Positions 43,871-53,806 of a stretch of DNA of 64,000 bases are shown here, in pieces; within the stretch, counting starts at the first letter, position 1; every line of letters begins with the position of its first letter. Source of the DNA: CADEED01 sp041395625 (lineage in GTDB: Bacteria; Pseudomonadota; Gammaproteobacteria; Steroidobacterales; Steroidobacteraceae); NCBI GenBank assembly GCA_041395625.1, contig JAWLAE010000001.1, positions 744,001 to 808,000 on the forward strand, written 5' to 3'. A model generated the notes under the pieces. That model was not told the DNA's origin and did not search any database. It worked only from the letters and a program-made list of their open reading frames with translations. The position numbers and the translations under genes are program-made.

Positions 43871-45025
43871 ATGAATCTCAATCACCGGCAACTCAAGAAG
43901 GTGGTCGCAGTCTTGATCGCCTGCGGCTCGGTTGGCGTGGCGCAGCAGGCCTACGGCGCCGGCACGCCCGCCAATACCGCGATCAACAACCGAGCCACGG
44001 TCAACTTCTCGGTCAACGGCGTTGCCCAGGCGCCGATCGAATCGTCACCGACAGGCAACTCGGTGCCAGGTGCGAACAACGGCGCCAACACGACCTTCGT
44101 GGTGGACAACCGGATCGACCTGACCGTCACGGAAGTGTCGGGCAATGCTACGGGCACGACGCCCGGCCAGCCGAACGGCGTCACCGCATTCACGGTGACC
44201 AACACGGGTAACTCGGCGCAGGGCTACCAGCTCACACCGACCAACCTGACTGGCGGCACGTTGTTCGGCGCCAGTGACGTGTTCGACATGGCGAACCTGC
44301 GTGTGTTCGTCGACGCGAACGGCAATAGCACTTACGAGCCGGCGACCGACACGGCGACCAGCATCAACACTCTCGCGCCCGACGCCAATGTCATCGTGTT
44401 CGTGGTGGCCGATACGCCGATCACCGCGACCAACGGACAAGCCGCCAACGTACGCCTCACGGCACGTACCGCCGCGCCGGGCACGAATGGTGCGACACTC
44501 ATGACCGAGACCGCTGGCGCTGAAACACCGGGCACGGTCGACGTCGTCTTTGGCGACGGCACAGCGGGCGGCAACGTGGCGCGCGATGGTCAAGGCTTTG
44601 CGGACGATCAGTACCTGGTGTCAGCGGCGACGCTGACGGTAGCCAAAGCTCGCACGGTTGTCAGCGATCCGTTCAACGGCACGACCAACCCCAAGTCGAT
44701 TCCCGGCGCGGTGCTGGAGTACGCCGTCACTGTGACGAACTCCGGCGGTACGGCGGCCACGGGCGTTGTGATCACGGACCCGGTGCCAGCGAATACGACG
44801 TTTGCGAACGGGACCTACAACGCCGGCGCATCGAACGTGCAGCTGCAGGTGGGCGCCAACCCGGCGACCTTCTGCGTCGCCGAGGCCGGCGGTACCGATA
44901 CCAATACCGATGGTTGCGTGATCACTGCGGCCGGGGTGCTGACAGTCGGTGCGCCCGCGCTGGCGACGGTAGCCACTGGTGCCGGCAATGCGGTGACGGT
45001 GCGCTTCCGCGTCACCATCAACTGA
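43871..45025 (+). CDS. Secreted DUF11-type repeat protein, third gene, paralogue of the first
   Basis: This 384-residue protein has a signal peptide cleaved near AYGAG. The mature protein starts with TPANTAINNRATVNFSVNG, as in the gene at 42279. The middle domain carries APDANVIVFVVADTP, and YLVSAATLTVAKARTVVSDPFNGT aligns with YLVSDISVTAVKSQTVSDPFGGT of the first gene. The C-terminal DUF11 domain ends VTVRFRVTIN and has a Cys pair (ATFCVAEAGG, TDGCV). TGGAG precedes the ATG. It is the closest in order to the giant outer-membrane protein gene. Probably a structural partner of it. Confidence 0.72.
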   Translation: MNLNHRQLKKVVAVLIACGSVGVAQQAYGAGTPANTAINNRATVNFSVNGVAQAPIESSPTGNSVPGANNGANTTFVVDNRIDLTVTEVSGNATGTTPGQPNGVTAFTVTNTGNSAQGYQLTPTNLTGGTLFGASDVFDMANLRVFVDANGNSTYEPATDTATSINTLAPDANVIVFVVADTPITATNGQAANVRLTARTAAPGTNGATLMTETAGAETPGTVDVVFGDGTAGGNVARDGQGFADDQYLVSAATLTVAKARTVVSDPFNGTTNPKSIPGAVLEYAVTVTNSGGTAATGVVITDPVPANTTFANGTYNAGASNVQLQVGANPATFCVAEAGGTDTNTDGCVITAAGVLTVGAPALATVATGAGNAVTVRFRVTIN

Positions 45026-45047
45026 TGAGTAGCCACTGACGCCATGA

Positions 45048-45158
45048 CCGCGGCCGCCGCGTGTCGGCGGGATAGGACGGCCAGAAAGGGCCGGACCGCC
45101 GGCCCGTACAACGGGATGGGGCATGCAGCAGGGCGGGGTAGTGAGTAACTACCCCGCC
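45048..45158 (+). other. GC-rich structured leader with competing hairpins before the giant surface-protein gene
   Basis: Hairpins seen are CGGCC/GGCCG (45078-45082 with 45089-45093), which competes with GGGCCGG/CCGGCCC (45088-45094 with 45099-45105), and a perfect 11-bp stem GGCGGGGTAGT with its complement (45132-45142 and 45148-45158, 5-base loop). The last spans codons 4-12 if translation starts at 45123, or is leader if it starts at 45171. No T-run follows. No known riboswitch was recognised. Confidence 0.5.
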
Positions 45159-48100
45159 TTCGCCACGTCTATGGGCGGCCTGCGCAACTGTGCGCTGGTT
45201 CTCGTGTCGCTGATCGGTGCTTGTTTGCCAGCCGGCGCGCAGACCACGCCGGCGGGTGCAACAGTCCGCAACAGCGGCACCGTCGTCTACCAGGTTGGTG
45301 CACAGCCCCGTCGGATAGTCTCCAACGAAGTGACGCTGATCGTCGAGCCGTCGCCGACGCGCGCAACGATCCAGTTGGCGCGCTACGCGGTCGATAGTTC
45401 GCAAGCGACGACCGTCGGTCCGACGGCTTGTCGATCCGCTGGCGGCTATGTGCCGCTGGCGCCACCTGTGGTACCAACAGCCGGCGCCCTCGATCCGCTG
45501 CAGCCGGTTCCTTTGAGCGTTGCGCCAGTTGCGCACGCGGGCGAACCGGTATTCGTGCGCATCGAGGATGCTGATCAGAATCGTGACGCGTCGCAGATCG
45601 AAACACTCGATGTCCGCATCGGCGCGGGGTCGACGGACGACGCGGAGTTGCTGCGTCTGTCCGAAACCGGGCCAGACACTGGCGTATTCGTCGGTTACAT
45701 CCCGACCGCCGTGGCGGCTGGCGTCGCTGGTGACTGCGTCCTGAACGTGGCGCGCGATGCGGAGCTGACGGCGAGCTACGTCGATGCCCGGGATCCAACC
45801 GACCGAGCTGAATCGAGCGCATTGATCGATCCTTTCGGTTTCGTGTTCGATTCGCAGTCGGGCGCGGCGATCAACGGCGCCCGTGTCCGCCTGCTCGCCG
45901 TCACGACTGGCGCACCGGCGATCGTGTTCGGTGACGACGGTGTTAGCCGCTATCCCAGCGAGATGATTACCGGGCAGCGTGTCACGGACGCCGGCGGCAC
46001 GCTCTACGATCTACCCGCTGGTGTGTTTCGTTTTCCGCTGGTCGCGCCGGGTAACTACCGGCTCGAAGTGATCCCGCCCGATGGCTACGCGTTTCCATCC
46101 ACCACTGCAACCGATGACTTGCAGCGTTTGCCGGGCGCGCCCTTTCGTCTGGGCGACGGTTCCTTCGGCCGTGATTTTGCGGCTGCCGCGCCACCAGCGG
46201 TAGCGGTGGATGTGCCGCTCGATCCCGGCGGCACTGCGTTGCTGTTGCGCAAGAGCGCGAACGTCGCGACCGCGGCTGTCGGCGATTTCCTGCAATACAC
46301 GCTGACAATCGAGAATACGAGTGAGCGCGGACTCTTCCAGCGCGTGGACGTGCGCGACGTTCTGCCAGTCGGTGCACGCTACCGACGTGGCTCCTTGCGC
46401 ATCGACGACGAGGTTGCGGCAGATCCTGAGATCGCAGCGGACGGTCGAACCTTGACGATACGCACCGCAGCGCTCGCCGCACGCCGCCAGCGCGTCGTCC
46501 GGTACGTGGTGGAGTTGACGGTGGCCGCACGCGGCCGAGAGGCGGTCAATGTGGCGCGCGCGGAGGCGCCGGGCGGCGTTGTCTCGAACGAAGCTCGTTC
46601 GCTGGTGCGCCTGACCAACGAGTTGTTCAGCGAGCAGGGTTTCATCGTCGGGCGCGCCTTCGAAGGAGGCTGCGATGCAGCCGGTACGGGACCGCCAGGC
46701 GTCGCCGGTGTGCGCGTCTATCTCGAAGACGGCCGCTACGCTGTCAGCGATGAGGACGGCAAATTCCATTTCGAGGGCGTGCCGGCCGGTTCGCACGTCG
46801 TGCAGGTGGATCTCGATACGGTGCCAGCCCATCTCGAGTTACAGGACTGTGGCCTGACCGGGCGCTTTGCCGGCCGGCGCTACTCCCAGTTTGTCGATTT
46901 GCGCGCCGGCGCTCTGTGGCGCGCGGATTTCGCACTGCGTGAACGCGCGCCGCCAACCGGCGAGGTCGAGTTCGACTTCCGCTCGCACATCACCGGGCCG
47001 ACGCGTGCCGCGCATCTGGCCAAGCTGCGTGTGCAGGGTGTGACTGCCGGCAATTCGCGCGTGCTGGTGATGTTGCCCGATGGTCTGGAGTATGTCGCCG
47101 GCAGCGCGCACGTCGACGGCAAGCGCGTCGCCGATGGCACGCAGCAAGTCGATGCGCCGCTCAATCAGCCGGTGTCGGTGGCAAACGGGCTGTTGACGTT
47201 CCGTTTGCGGGAACTGGCGCCGGGCGTGGAGCGTCACATTGAGTTCGAAACGCGTGTGCTACCCGGCAGCGGTGGCGAGCTGCCGGTCAAGGCGGTGGCG
47301 AGCTGGGATACGGCGGCGCAATCTGGTCAGCGCACCGCACCGCTGGTGAGCGAGCTGCGGCGCGGTGTCGTGCGTCGCACAAGCCAGCGCTACTCCTTCA
47401 CGCCCAGATTCGACGTCGCGGAGGCGACCCTGCAGGCGACTGACAAAGACGCACTCGCGCGGCTGGCTGACACCTGGCAGGGTATCCAGAACATTCGTAT
47501 CCAGGCCGTCGGCCACACAGACTCGACGCCAATTGCCCCGCGTGCACGGCTGCTGTACGCCGACAACTACGAGCTGTCGGCCGCGCGTGCGAGCGCGGTG
47601 GCTAACTACCTGGCGGGCGCACTGCGCGTGCCGACCAGTCGTATCGCCGTCCGCGGCGCGGGTCCCGATGAGCCGCTGGCCGTGGGGCGCGATCCGGTCA
47701 GCCTGGCGCAGAACCGTCGCGTCGAACTCGTGCTGGAAGGCGAGCGGGTCGACGGTGATCCAACATTCGAATTGCGGGCCAATGCGGACGCGCCGGTGCG
47801 CGTGGCCACGAGTGGCCTGATCGTGCGTGGGCCCCGGGCGGCCCTGGCGACCCGCCGCGTCTCCAAGCCCGCGCCGGCCGCAGCCATCGAGAGCGAGGCG
47901 TCGCCGACGATCGATACTCTGGCGCCCGGAATCGCGTGGTTGGCGCCGGCCGAGGGCGCACTGGCGCCGATTGCCAGTCTCAAGATCGCGATCCAGCACG
48001 GTCCCGGTGACACAGTGGAGCTGACAGTCAATGACGCACCGGTCAGCAGGCTGAACTTCGACGGTACGAGCGCGAATCAGGCACGCACCGTCGCTGTTAG

Positions 48101-51017
48101 TCGCTGGCGCGGCGTAGATATCGCAGATGGCGACAACCGTTTGGAGGCAGTCGTTAGCGATGTGGATGGCAGAGAGATCGCTCGACTGCAGCGCGTCGTG
48201 CACTATGGCGGCGGCCCGGTGCGGGCCGTGGTGGCCAAGGAGCAGTCGGTCCTGGTAGCTGACGGCAAGACGCGTCCAGTGATCGCGCTCAGGATGTTCG
48301 ACGCCTACGGCAAACCTGCGCGGCGCGGTACGCTCGCGGCGTTTCAGGTCGACGCGCCGTATCGTTCCTGGTGGGAAGTCGAAGCGCTGGATGACAACAA
48401 GATACTGTCGCTCGGCAATCGCGAGCCGATCGCCGAGGTGGGCGACGACGGTATCGCGCTGGTCGAACTCGAGCCGACCACCCAAACCGGCAATGTCACG
48501 CTGCGCCTGCGCTTCAACGATCGGCAGCGCGACGAGCTGCGCGTTTGGCTGGTGCCGGGCGAGCGCGAGTTCGTATTGGTGGGTATCGCCGAAGGCACCG
48601 CCGCGTATCGCACGATCGCTGGCAATGCTGCCGCCGCCGCGGCTGATGAGCGGGATGCAGGCATCACCGAGGGTGGTCGTGTCGCCTTCTTCGCCAAAGG
48701 GCAGATCAAGGGTGACTACTTGCTTACCCTGGCCTACGACTCGGCGCGCGACAGGCAGGCTGCGCGCGCGCGTCTGCGCGGTGTGATCGAGCCAGATCGA
48801 TACTATCTGTTGTACGGGGACGGTGCCGAGCAGCGCTTCGAGGCGGCGTCGCAACGCAAGCTGTACGTCAAGCTCGAGCGACGCCAGTTCGTTGCCTTGT
48901 TCGGCGATTACGATACGGGGTTCACGGTCACCGAACTGAGCCGCTACAACCGCACACTGAATGGCTTCAAGAGTGACTATGCCGGCGAGCGGTTCGGTGT
49001 CAGCGCCTTTGCCGCGCGGACAGACACGGGCTTCGTGCGCGATGAAATCCCCGGCGACGGTACCTCCGGTCTCTATCGCTTGAGCCGCAACCCGATCGTA
49101 ATCGGCAGTGACAAGTTGCGGCTCGAAGTACGTGACCGCTTCCAGAGCAACGTCGTGCTCGAGACACGTGAGCTGGCGCCGTTCATCGACTACGATCTGG
49201 ACTATGACCGCGGCACCGTGTTCTTCAAGGCGCCGGTCGCGTCGCGCGATCGTGATCTCAATCCCGTCTTCATCATCGCGGACTACGAGGTGCGCAACGG
49301 TGGCGATGAGGAGATCAGCGCCGGTGTGCGCGTGACCACGCGATTCGCCGACGACCGGCTCGAACTCGGCGCCAGCCTGATCCATGAAGGCGCCGCGGCC
49401 GGCGACACCCAAGTCGGGGGCGCGGATCTCAAGTGGCGCGTCGCGCCTGCCACGGAAATACGCGCCGAGGTGGCCAGCTCTCGCTCCGACGATCCTGCGC
49501 GGCCGGGTGATGCGCTGGCGTATCTTGCCGAGGTGCGCCATGTGACCGATCGGCTCGATGCTCGGGCCTACGTGCGCGAGGAAGAAGAGGGCTTCGGCAT
49601 TGGCCAACAGTTCAGCGCGGGCAGCGGCACGCGCAAGACCGGGATCGATGGGCGCTGGAAGTTGCGCGAACACTGGTTGGCGCAGGCAGAAGTACAGCAG
49701 CAGACTGTCATGAGTACGGCAGCGAAGCGGTTGTTAGCGAGTACGGAGTTGCAGTACCAGGCCACCGGCGGTAGCGCTGGAGTGGGCGTCCGTCACGTTG
49801 CGGACGATGTGCCGGGGCAGGCACCACGTGAATCCGAGCAGGCTTTTCTGTCGGGCAGCATCGAATTTTTCGACCAGCGTGTCACGCTGCGCGCTGCCAG
49901 CGACTTTACGCTCGCGCAGGATGACGCAAGCCCCGACTATCCGGCGCGTTCGTTGCTCGGTATCGACTACAAATTGACGCCGGCAAGCACGCTGTTCGCG
50001 GAGTACGAACATGCCGACGGCCGCGATCTGGCCGCCGATACGACCCGCGTCGGGCTGCGCACGCGGCCCTGGGAGCGAACCCAGATCGTCTCGACGATCA
50101 ATCAGTCTGCGACCGAATTCGGCCCGCGCACGTTCGCCAACTTTGGTCTAACGCAAGGCTGGCAGCTGAACGAACGCTGGGCGTTCGATGTCGGGATCGA
50201 TCAGTCCAACACGTTGCGCGGCGCCGACTTTGCGCCGCTGAACCCGGCAGCGCCGCTGGCGAGTGGCACGCTGACGGAAGATTATTTCGCCAGTTTTCTG
50301 GGGGCACAATATCGCAGCGAGCTGTGGCAGTTCACGACGCGCGTGGAACATCGTTCGGCCGATACCGAGGATCGCTGGAGTGTGACCACGGGCTGGTATC
50401 GCGAGCCGCGTGCAGGGCACGCGCTGTCGTTGGCCTTGCAGGCTTTCGATACGGCGACTGCTACAGCGGGCACCACGCAGGCGACGGCGCGTTTCGCCTG
50501 GGCGTTTCGACCGATCGACAGCGACTGGATCGTCTTCGATCGTCTCGAGCTGCAATTCGACAGTCGCGACGACCTCACCGGCAATTACGAATCGCGACGT
50601 CTCATCAACAATCTGCACGCCAATTGGCAGTGGAACCCGGTGACGCAGCTCGGGCTGCAGTATGGCGCGCGTTTCGTGACCAGTACGTTTGGCGACGAAC
50701 GGTATAACGGTTACAGCGATCTGGTCGGCATCGATTGGCGGCGGCAGCTGTCGAGGCGGTATGACATCGGGCTGCACGGTGCGGCGTTGCAGTCGTGGAG
50801 CGCAGACCTGCGGCGGTATTCGGCCGGGCTCGATGTCGGCGTCAACTTCGCGAAGAACGTCTGGATTTCGCTCGGCTACAACGTGACAGGCTTCGACGAC
50901 GCTGATTTCGCTGCGAGCCGCTACACGGATCAGGGACCATACATCAAGTTCCGGATCAAGGCAGATCAGGACACTTTTCGAGATTTGCGCCTCGACAGCC
51001 TGCGCCCGGCACGCTAG
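45123..51017 (+). CDS. Giant outer-membrane protein: DUF11 domains, OmpA domain and large C-terminal beta-barrel
   Basis: This 1964-residue protein has a signal peptide beginning at Met17 (MGGLRNCALVLV..) cut near AGAQ; the first 16 residues may not be used. Parts in order are the shared N-terminal module (PAGATVRNSGTVVYQVG), DUF11 (about 370-496), an SdrD_B-like fold (510-590), a second DUF11-like part (620-740), an OmpA-type peptidoglycan-binding domain (756-874; GHTDSTP, LSAARASAVANYL, NRRVELVL) and a Big1-like Ig domain (about 1035-1145). From about 1180 an amphipathic strand-rich region is typical of a large outer-membrane barrel. It ends IKFRIKAD plus a short tail without terminal Phe. 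A secretion pore or anchor for the three DUF11 proteins is inference. Confidence 0.75.
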   Translation: MQQGGVVSNYPAFATSMGGLRNCALVLVSLIGACLPAGAQTTPAGATVRNSGTVVYQVGAQPRRIVSNEVTLIVEPSPTRATIQLARYAVDSSQATTVGPTACRSAGGYVPLAPPVVPTAGALDPLQPVPLSVAPVAHAGEPVFVRIEDADQNRDASQIETLDVRIGAGSTDDAELLRLSETGPDTGVFVGYIPTAVAAGVAGDCVLNVARDAELTASYVDARDPTDRAESSALIDPFGFVFDSQSGAAINGARVRLLAVTTGAPAIVFGDDGVSRYPSEMITGQRVTDAGGTLYDLPAGVFRFPLVAPGNYRLEVIPPDGYAFPSTTATDDLQRLPGAPFRLGDGSFGRDFAAAAPPAVAVDVPLDPGGTALLLRKSANVATAAVGDFLQYTLTIENTSERGLFQRVDVRDVLPVGARYRRGSLRIDDEVAADPEIAADGRTLTIRTAALAARRQRVVRYVVELTVAARGREAVNVARAEAPGGVVSNEARSLVRLTNELFSEQGFIVGRAFEGGCDAAGTGPPGVAGVRVYLEDGRYAVSDEDGKFHFEGVPAGSHVVQVDLDTVPAHLELQDCGLTGRFAGRRYSQFVDLRAGALWRADFALRERAPPTGEVEFDFRSHITGPTRAAHLAKLRVQGVTAGNSRVLVMLPDGLEYVAGSAHVDGKRVADGTQQVDAPLNQPVSVANGLLTFRLRELAPGVERHIEFETRVLPGSGGELPVKAVASWDTAAQSGQRTAPLVSELRRGVVRRTSQRYSFTPRFDVAEATLQATDKDALARLADTWQGIQNIRIQAVGHTDSTPIAPRARLLYADNYELSAARASAVANYLAGALRVPTSRIAVRGAGPDEPLAVGRDPVSLAQNRRVELVLEGERVDGDPTFELRANADAPVRVATSGLIVRGPRAALATRRVSKPAPAAAIESEASPTIDTLAPGIAWLAPAEGALAPIASLKIAIQHGPGDTVELTVNDAPVSRLNFDGTSANQARTVAVSRWRGVDIADGDNRLEAVVSDVDGREIARLQRVVHYGGGPVRAVVAKEQSVLVADGKTRPVIALRMFDAYGKPARRGTLAAFQVDAPYRSWWEVEALDDNKILSLGNREPIAEVGDDGIALVELEPTTQTGNVTLRLRFNDRQRDELRVWLVPGEREFVLVGIAEGTAAYRTIAGNAAAAAADERDAGITEGGRVAFFAKGQIKGDYLLTLAYDSARDRQAARARLRGVIEPDRYYLLYGDGAEQRFEAASQRKLYVKLERRQFVALFGDYDTGFTVTELSRYNRTLNGFKSDYAGERFGVSAFAARTDTGFVRDEIPGDGTSGLYRLSRNPIVIGSDKLRLEVRDRFQSNVVLETRELAPFIDYDLDYDRGTVFFKAPVASRDRDLNPVFIIADYEVRNGGDEEISAGVRVTTRFADDRLELGASLIHEGAAAGDTQVGGADLKWRVAPATEIRAEVASSRSDDPARPGDALAYLAEVRHVTDRLDARAYVREEEEGFGIGQQFSAGSGTRKTGIDGRWKLREHWLAQAEVQQQTVMSTAAKRLLASTELQYQATGGSAGVGVRHVADDVPGQAPRESEQAFLSGSIEFFDQRVTLRAASDFTLAQDDASPDYPARSLLGIDYKLTPASTLFAEYEHADGRDLAADTTRVGLRTRPWERTQIVSTINQSATEFGPRTFANFGLTQGWQLNERWAFDVGIDQSNTLRGADFAPLNPAAPLASGTLTEDYFASFLGAQYRSELWQFTTRVEHRSADTEDRWSVTTGWYREPRAGHALSLALQAFDTATATAGTTQATARFAWAFRPIDSDWIVFDRLELQFDSRDDLTGNYESRRLINNLHANWQWNPVTQLGLQYGARFVTSTFGDERYNGYSDLVGIDWRRQLSRRYDIGLHGAALQSWSADLRRYSAGLDVGVNFAKNVWISLGYNVTGFDDADFAASRYTDQGPYIKFRIKADQDTFRDLRLDSLRPAR

Positions 51018-51042
51018 CGTCGCGGTCCAGCAGGACTGACGC

Positions 51043-53010
51043 ATGCAATCCATAGCCGACATTTTCGGCCCGCAAGGGCCACTCGCCCGTTCGTTGCCCG
51101 GCTACCGGCCGCGCCGCTCGCAGCTGGCGATGGCCGAGCGCGTGGCGGAGGCTATCGCCCATGCCGAACTGCTCGTGGTCGAAGCCGGCACGGGCACTGG
51201 CAAGACTTTCGCCTATCTGGTGCCGGCGCTGCTATCTGGTGCGCGCGTGCTGCTGTCTACCGGAACCCGCACGCTGCAGGATCAGTTGTACGCACGCGAT
51301 CTGCCGTTGGTGGCGCGTGCGATCGGCGCGCCTGCGCGGGTGGCACTGCTCAAGGGCCGTGCTAACTATCTGTGTCGGCAGCGGTTCACTGCGGCGAGTT
51401 CGCAGTTGACACTCGACGGGCACGCTGCGCCGGAGTCGCTGCTGTCACGGATCGAAAACTGGTCGCGGACCACCTCGACCGGCGATCTGGCCGAGGTCGA
51501 TGAACTCGCGGACTCGCATCCGCTCTGGCCGCAGATCACCTCGACGCGTGAGAACTGTCTCGGCACGCGCTGCGCCGACTACGCGCGCTGTCACGTCGTG
51601 GAAGCGCGGCGTCGTGCTAACGAGTCGGACGTCGTGATCGTCAACCATCATCTGTTGCTGGCGGATCTGGCACTCAAGGAAGATGGCTTTGGCGACATCC
51701 TGGGCAGCGCGGATGCCATCGTGCTCGACGAAGCACACCAGATCCCGGATCTCGCCACGCAATTCTTCGCCAGCACCGTTAGCGCCCGGCAAGTCGACCA
51801 TTTGTTGCGCGATGCGCGTGCCGAGCTCGCACTAACCGGCGCGGGCACTGCGACGGCCGTCGATGAATTGTATGCGGTGGATGCGGCGGCGCGCGCGCTG
51901 GTGGGCTTGCTGGCGCGCGAGCCGCGGGTCAGTTTCGGCGACGACGACAGTGACCTGGACACGCGCGTTGGTGCCCTGCGCGATGCACTGCGCGCGCTCA
52001 ATGCGGCGCTCGACGAGGCGAGTCGGGAGGCGGCGATCGTGCAATGCGCTACCCGGGCGTCGGATCTCGCTGCCTCACTCGAGGCGATCCTGGATGCCAC
52101 GGATACCGAGGGTGCGCGCACGATCGAAGCCGGCGCTCGGGGTTTCGCGCTGGGCCTTATTCCGTTCGACGTAGCAGAGCGTTTCCGGGGCATCACGGCG
52201 GCGCATCGCGCAGCCTGGGTGTTCACTTCGGCTACGCTGTCGATCGGCGATGACTTCTCGCATTTCGCCTCGCGTCTCGGCCTTGCGGACGCCGACACGC
52301 TGCGCATCGAGAGTCCGTTCGACTACGAGTCGCAGTCCTTGCTCTATCTGCCCGCCGACCTGCCCGAGCCTGCGGACCCGAGTCACACCAGCGCCGTACT
52401 CGCCGAGGCGCTGCCGCTCGTGCAGGCCGCGGCGGGTGGCGCGTTCATTCTGTTCACCAGTCATCGTGCGCTGGGGCTGGCCGCAGGCCTCATCCGGGAT
52501 CGTGTGGCCGCATTCACGGCCGGGCCTCTGCTCGTGCAGGGTGAAGCGCCGCGCGAGCAGCTGCTGCGTACGTTTCGTGAGGCGGGCAATGCGGTGCTGC
52601 TGGGTACGACCAGCTTCTGGGAAGGCGTCGACGTGCAGGGCGATGCGCTGCGGTTGGTGGTGATCGAAAAACTGCCGTTCGCTTCGCCCGACGACACGCT
52701 CACCAAGGCGCGTATTGAGATACTCAAGCGTCGGGGCGGCAACGCCTTTCGCGACTACCAGTTGCCCGAGGCGGCGCTGGCGCTGAAGCAGGGCGTTGGC
52801 CGCCTGATCCGCAGCGAAGCCGATCGGGGCGTGGTGGTGATCTGCGATCCACGCATGACTAACAAATCGTATGGGCGGGTGTTTCGCGCGGCCTTGCCGC
52901 CAATGCGGGTCTCGCGCGAGCCTGCCGAAGCGGTCAGGTTCCTGGCAAGGATCGCACGCGAAATGGCTGCGCCGCCGCGGACAGCTACGGCCGGTCGCGC
53001 CGTATCATGA
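51043..53010 (+). CDS. yoaA: DinG-family ATP-dependent DNA helicase YoaA
   Basis: This 655-residue XPD-like superfamily 2 helicase has Walker A EAGTGTGKT, TGTRTLQDQL, DEAH in VLDEAHQIPD, SATLS, GTTSFWEGVDVQG and the motif VI region QGVGRLIR. Four Cys (NYLCRQR, NCLGTRCADYARCH) are placed as the iron-sulfur cluster ligands. YoaA unwinds damaged or stalled replication DNA with the HolC clamp-loader subunit in E. coli. It overlaps tsaB by four bases (ATGA), a pairing conserved in many gammaproteobacteria. Confidence 0.92.
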   Translation: MQSIADIFGPQGPLARSLPGYRPRRSQLAMAERVAEAIAHAELLVVEAGTGTGKTFAYLVPALLSGARVLLSTGTRTLQDQLYARDLPLVARAIGAPARVALLKGRANYLCRQRFTAASSQLTLDGHAAPESLLSRIENWSRTTSTGDLAEVDELADSHPLWPQITSTRENCLGTRCADYARCHVVEARRRANESDVVIVNHHLLLADLALKEDGFGDILGSADAIVLDEAHQIPDLATQFFASTVSARQVDHLLRDARAELALTGAGTATAVDELYAVDAAARALVGLLAREPRVSFGDDDSDLDTRVGALRDALRALNAALDEASREAAIVQCATRASDLAASLEAILDATDTEGARTIEAGARGFALGLIPFDVAERFRGITAAHRAAWVFTSATLSIGDDFSHFASRLGLADADTLRIESPFDYESQSLLYLPADLPEPADPSHTSAVLAEALPLVQAAAGGAFILFTSHRALGLAAGLIRDRVAAFTAGPLLVQGEAPREQLLRTFREAGNAVLLGTTSFWEGVDVQGDALRLVVIEKLPFASPDDTLTKARIEILKRRGGNAFRDYQLPEAALALKQGVGRLIRSEADRGVVVICDPRMTNKSYGRVFRAALPPMRVSREPAEAVRFLARIAREMAAPPRTATAGRAVS

Positions 53011-53744
53011 GTGCGCTGCCCGCGATCCTGGCGTTCGATACCGCAACCGAGGCGTGTTCCGTCGCGTTGCAGATAGGTGAACGCCGCATCGAGCGCTTCG
53101 AGGAGCTGGATCGCGGTCATGCCGAGCGCATTCTGTTGCTGATCGATTCTGTCTTGAACGAGGCTGGTATTGCACTGCGTGATCTCGATGCCTTGGCTTT
53201 CGGCCGCGGCCCGGGCGCTTTCACGGGCGTTCGGCTGGCGGCGAGTATCGCGCAGGGGCTGGCGTTCGGCGCCGGGCTCCCTGTCGTGCCGGTCTCCAAT
53301 CTGCTGCTGCTCGCGGTGCAGGCCGCTCGGCTGGATGCGGCGGCCACGCATGTTTGGGTGGCGACCGACGCGCGCATGCAGGAAGTCTACTGCGCCTCCT
53401 ACCAAGTCGGCACTTCGGCGCACGTCAGGGCGGAGCGCGAGACCGTGCTTTTGGGAGATGAGCGAGTCGTCAGCGCGGCCGCGCTGTCGTTGCCACCGGG
53501 CGAGCTGCAAGGGGCTCACCGGGTAGTGGCGATTGGCCGGGCGTTGCGCGCGTATCCCACGGTTGCGGCCCAGCTCGGTGACTGGTGTGCGGCGCGATTC
53601 GAGGACGCATTGCCCGTCGCGCAGGATATGCTCGCGATCGCCACGCGCGAATTCGCAGCGGGGCGCGCGGTGGCCGCCGAGCTCGCACTGCCGGTTTATG
53701 TTCGCGACGACGTGGCGCGCGCGCCCGCCACGCCGCCGCAGTAA
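53007..53744 (+). CDS. tsaB: tRNA threonylcarbamoyladenosine biosynthesis protein TsaB
   Basis: This 245-residue ASKHA-fold protein opens with ILAFDTATEACSVAL and has GRGPGAFTGVRLAASIAQGLAFG, the TsaB signature. It lacks the metal-binding His pair of TsaD, as expected. TsaB scaffolds TsaD and TsaE in making t6A37 of ANN-decoding tRNAs. Start overlaps the yoaA stop. Confidence 0.94.
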   Translation: MSALPAILAFDTATEACSVALQIGERRIERFEELDRGHAERILLLIDSVLNEAGIALRDLDALAFGRGPGAFTGVRLAASIAQGLAFGAGLPVVPVSNLLLLAVQAARLDAAATHVWVATDARMQEVYCASYQVGTSAHVRAERETVLLGDERVVSAAALSLPPGELQGAHRVVAIGRALRAYPTVAAQLGDWCAARFEDALPVAQDMLAIATREFAAGRAVAAELALPVYVRDDVARAPATPPQ

Positions 53745-53806
53745 TTCCGCGTTGTAGCGCTGGTGTCAGGCAATCCCCAGTGCGCGCTGATGGCTCCGGT
53801 CGCCAC

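Noticed and set aside
47259..49673. Long (804-codon) minus-strand open frame inside the giant surface-protein gene
   Set aside because: It is antisense to a gene with clear signal peptide and domains, has no recognisable motif, and long antisense frames are expected in high-GC coding DNA.
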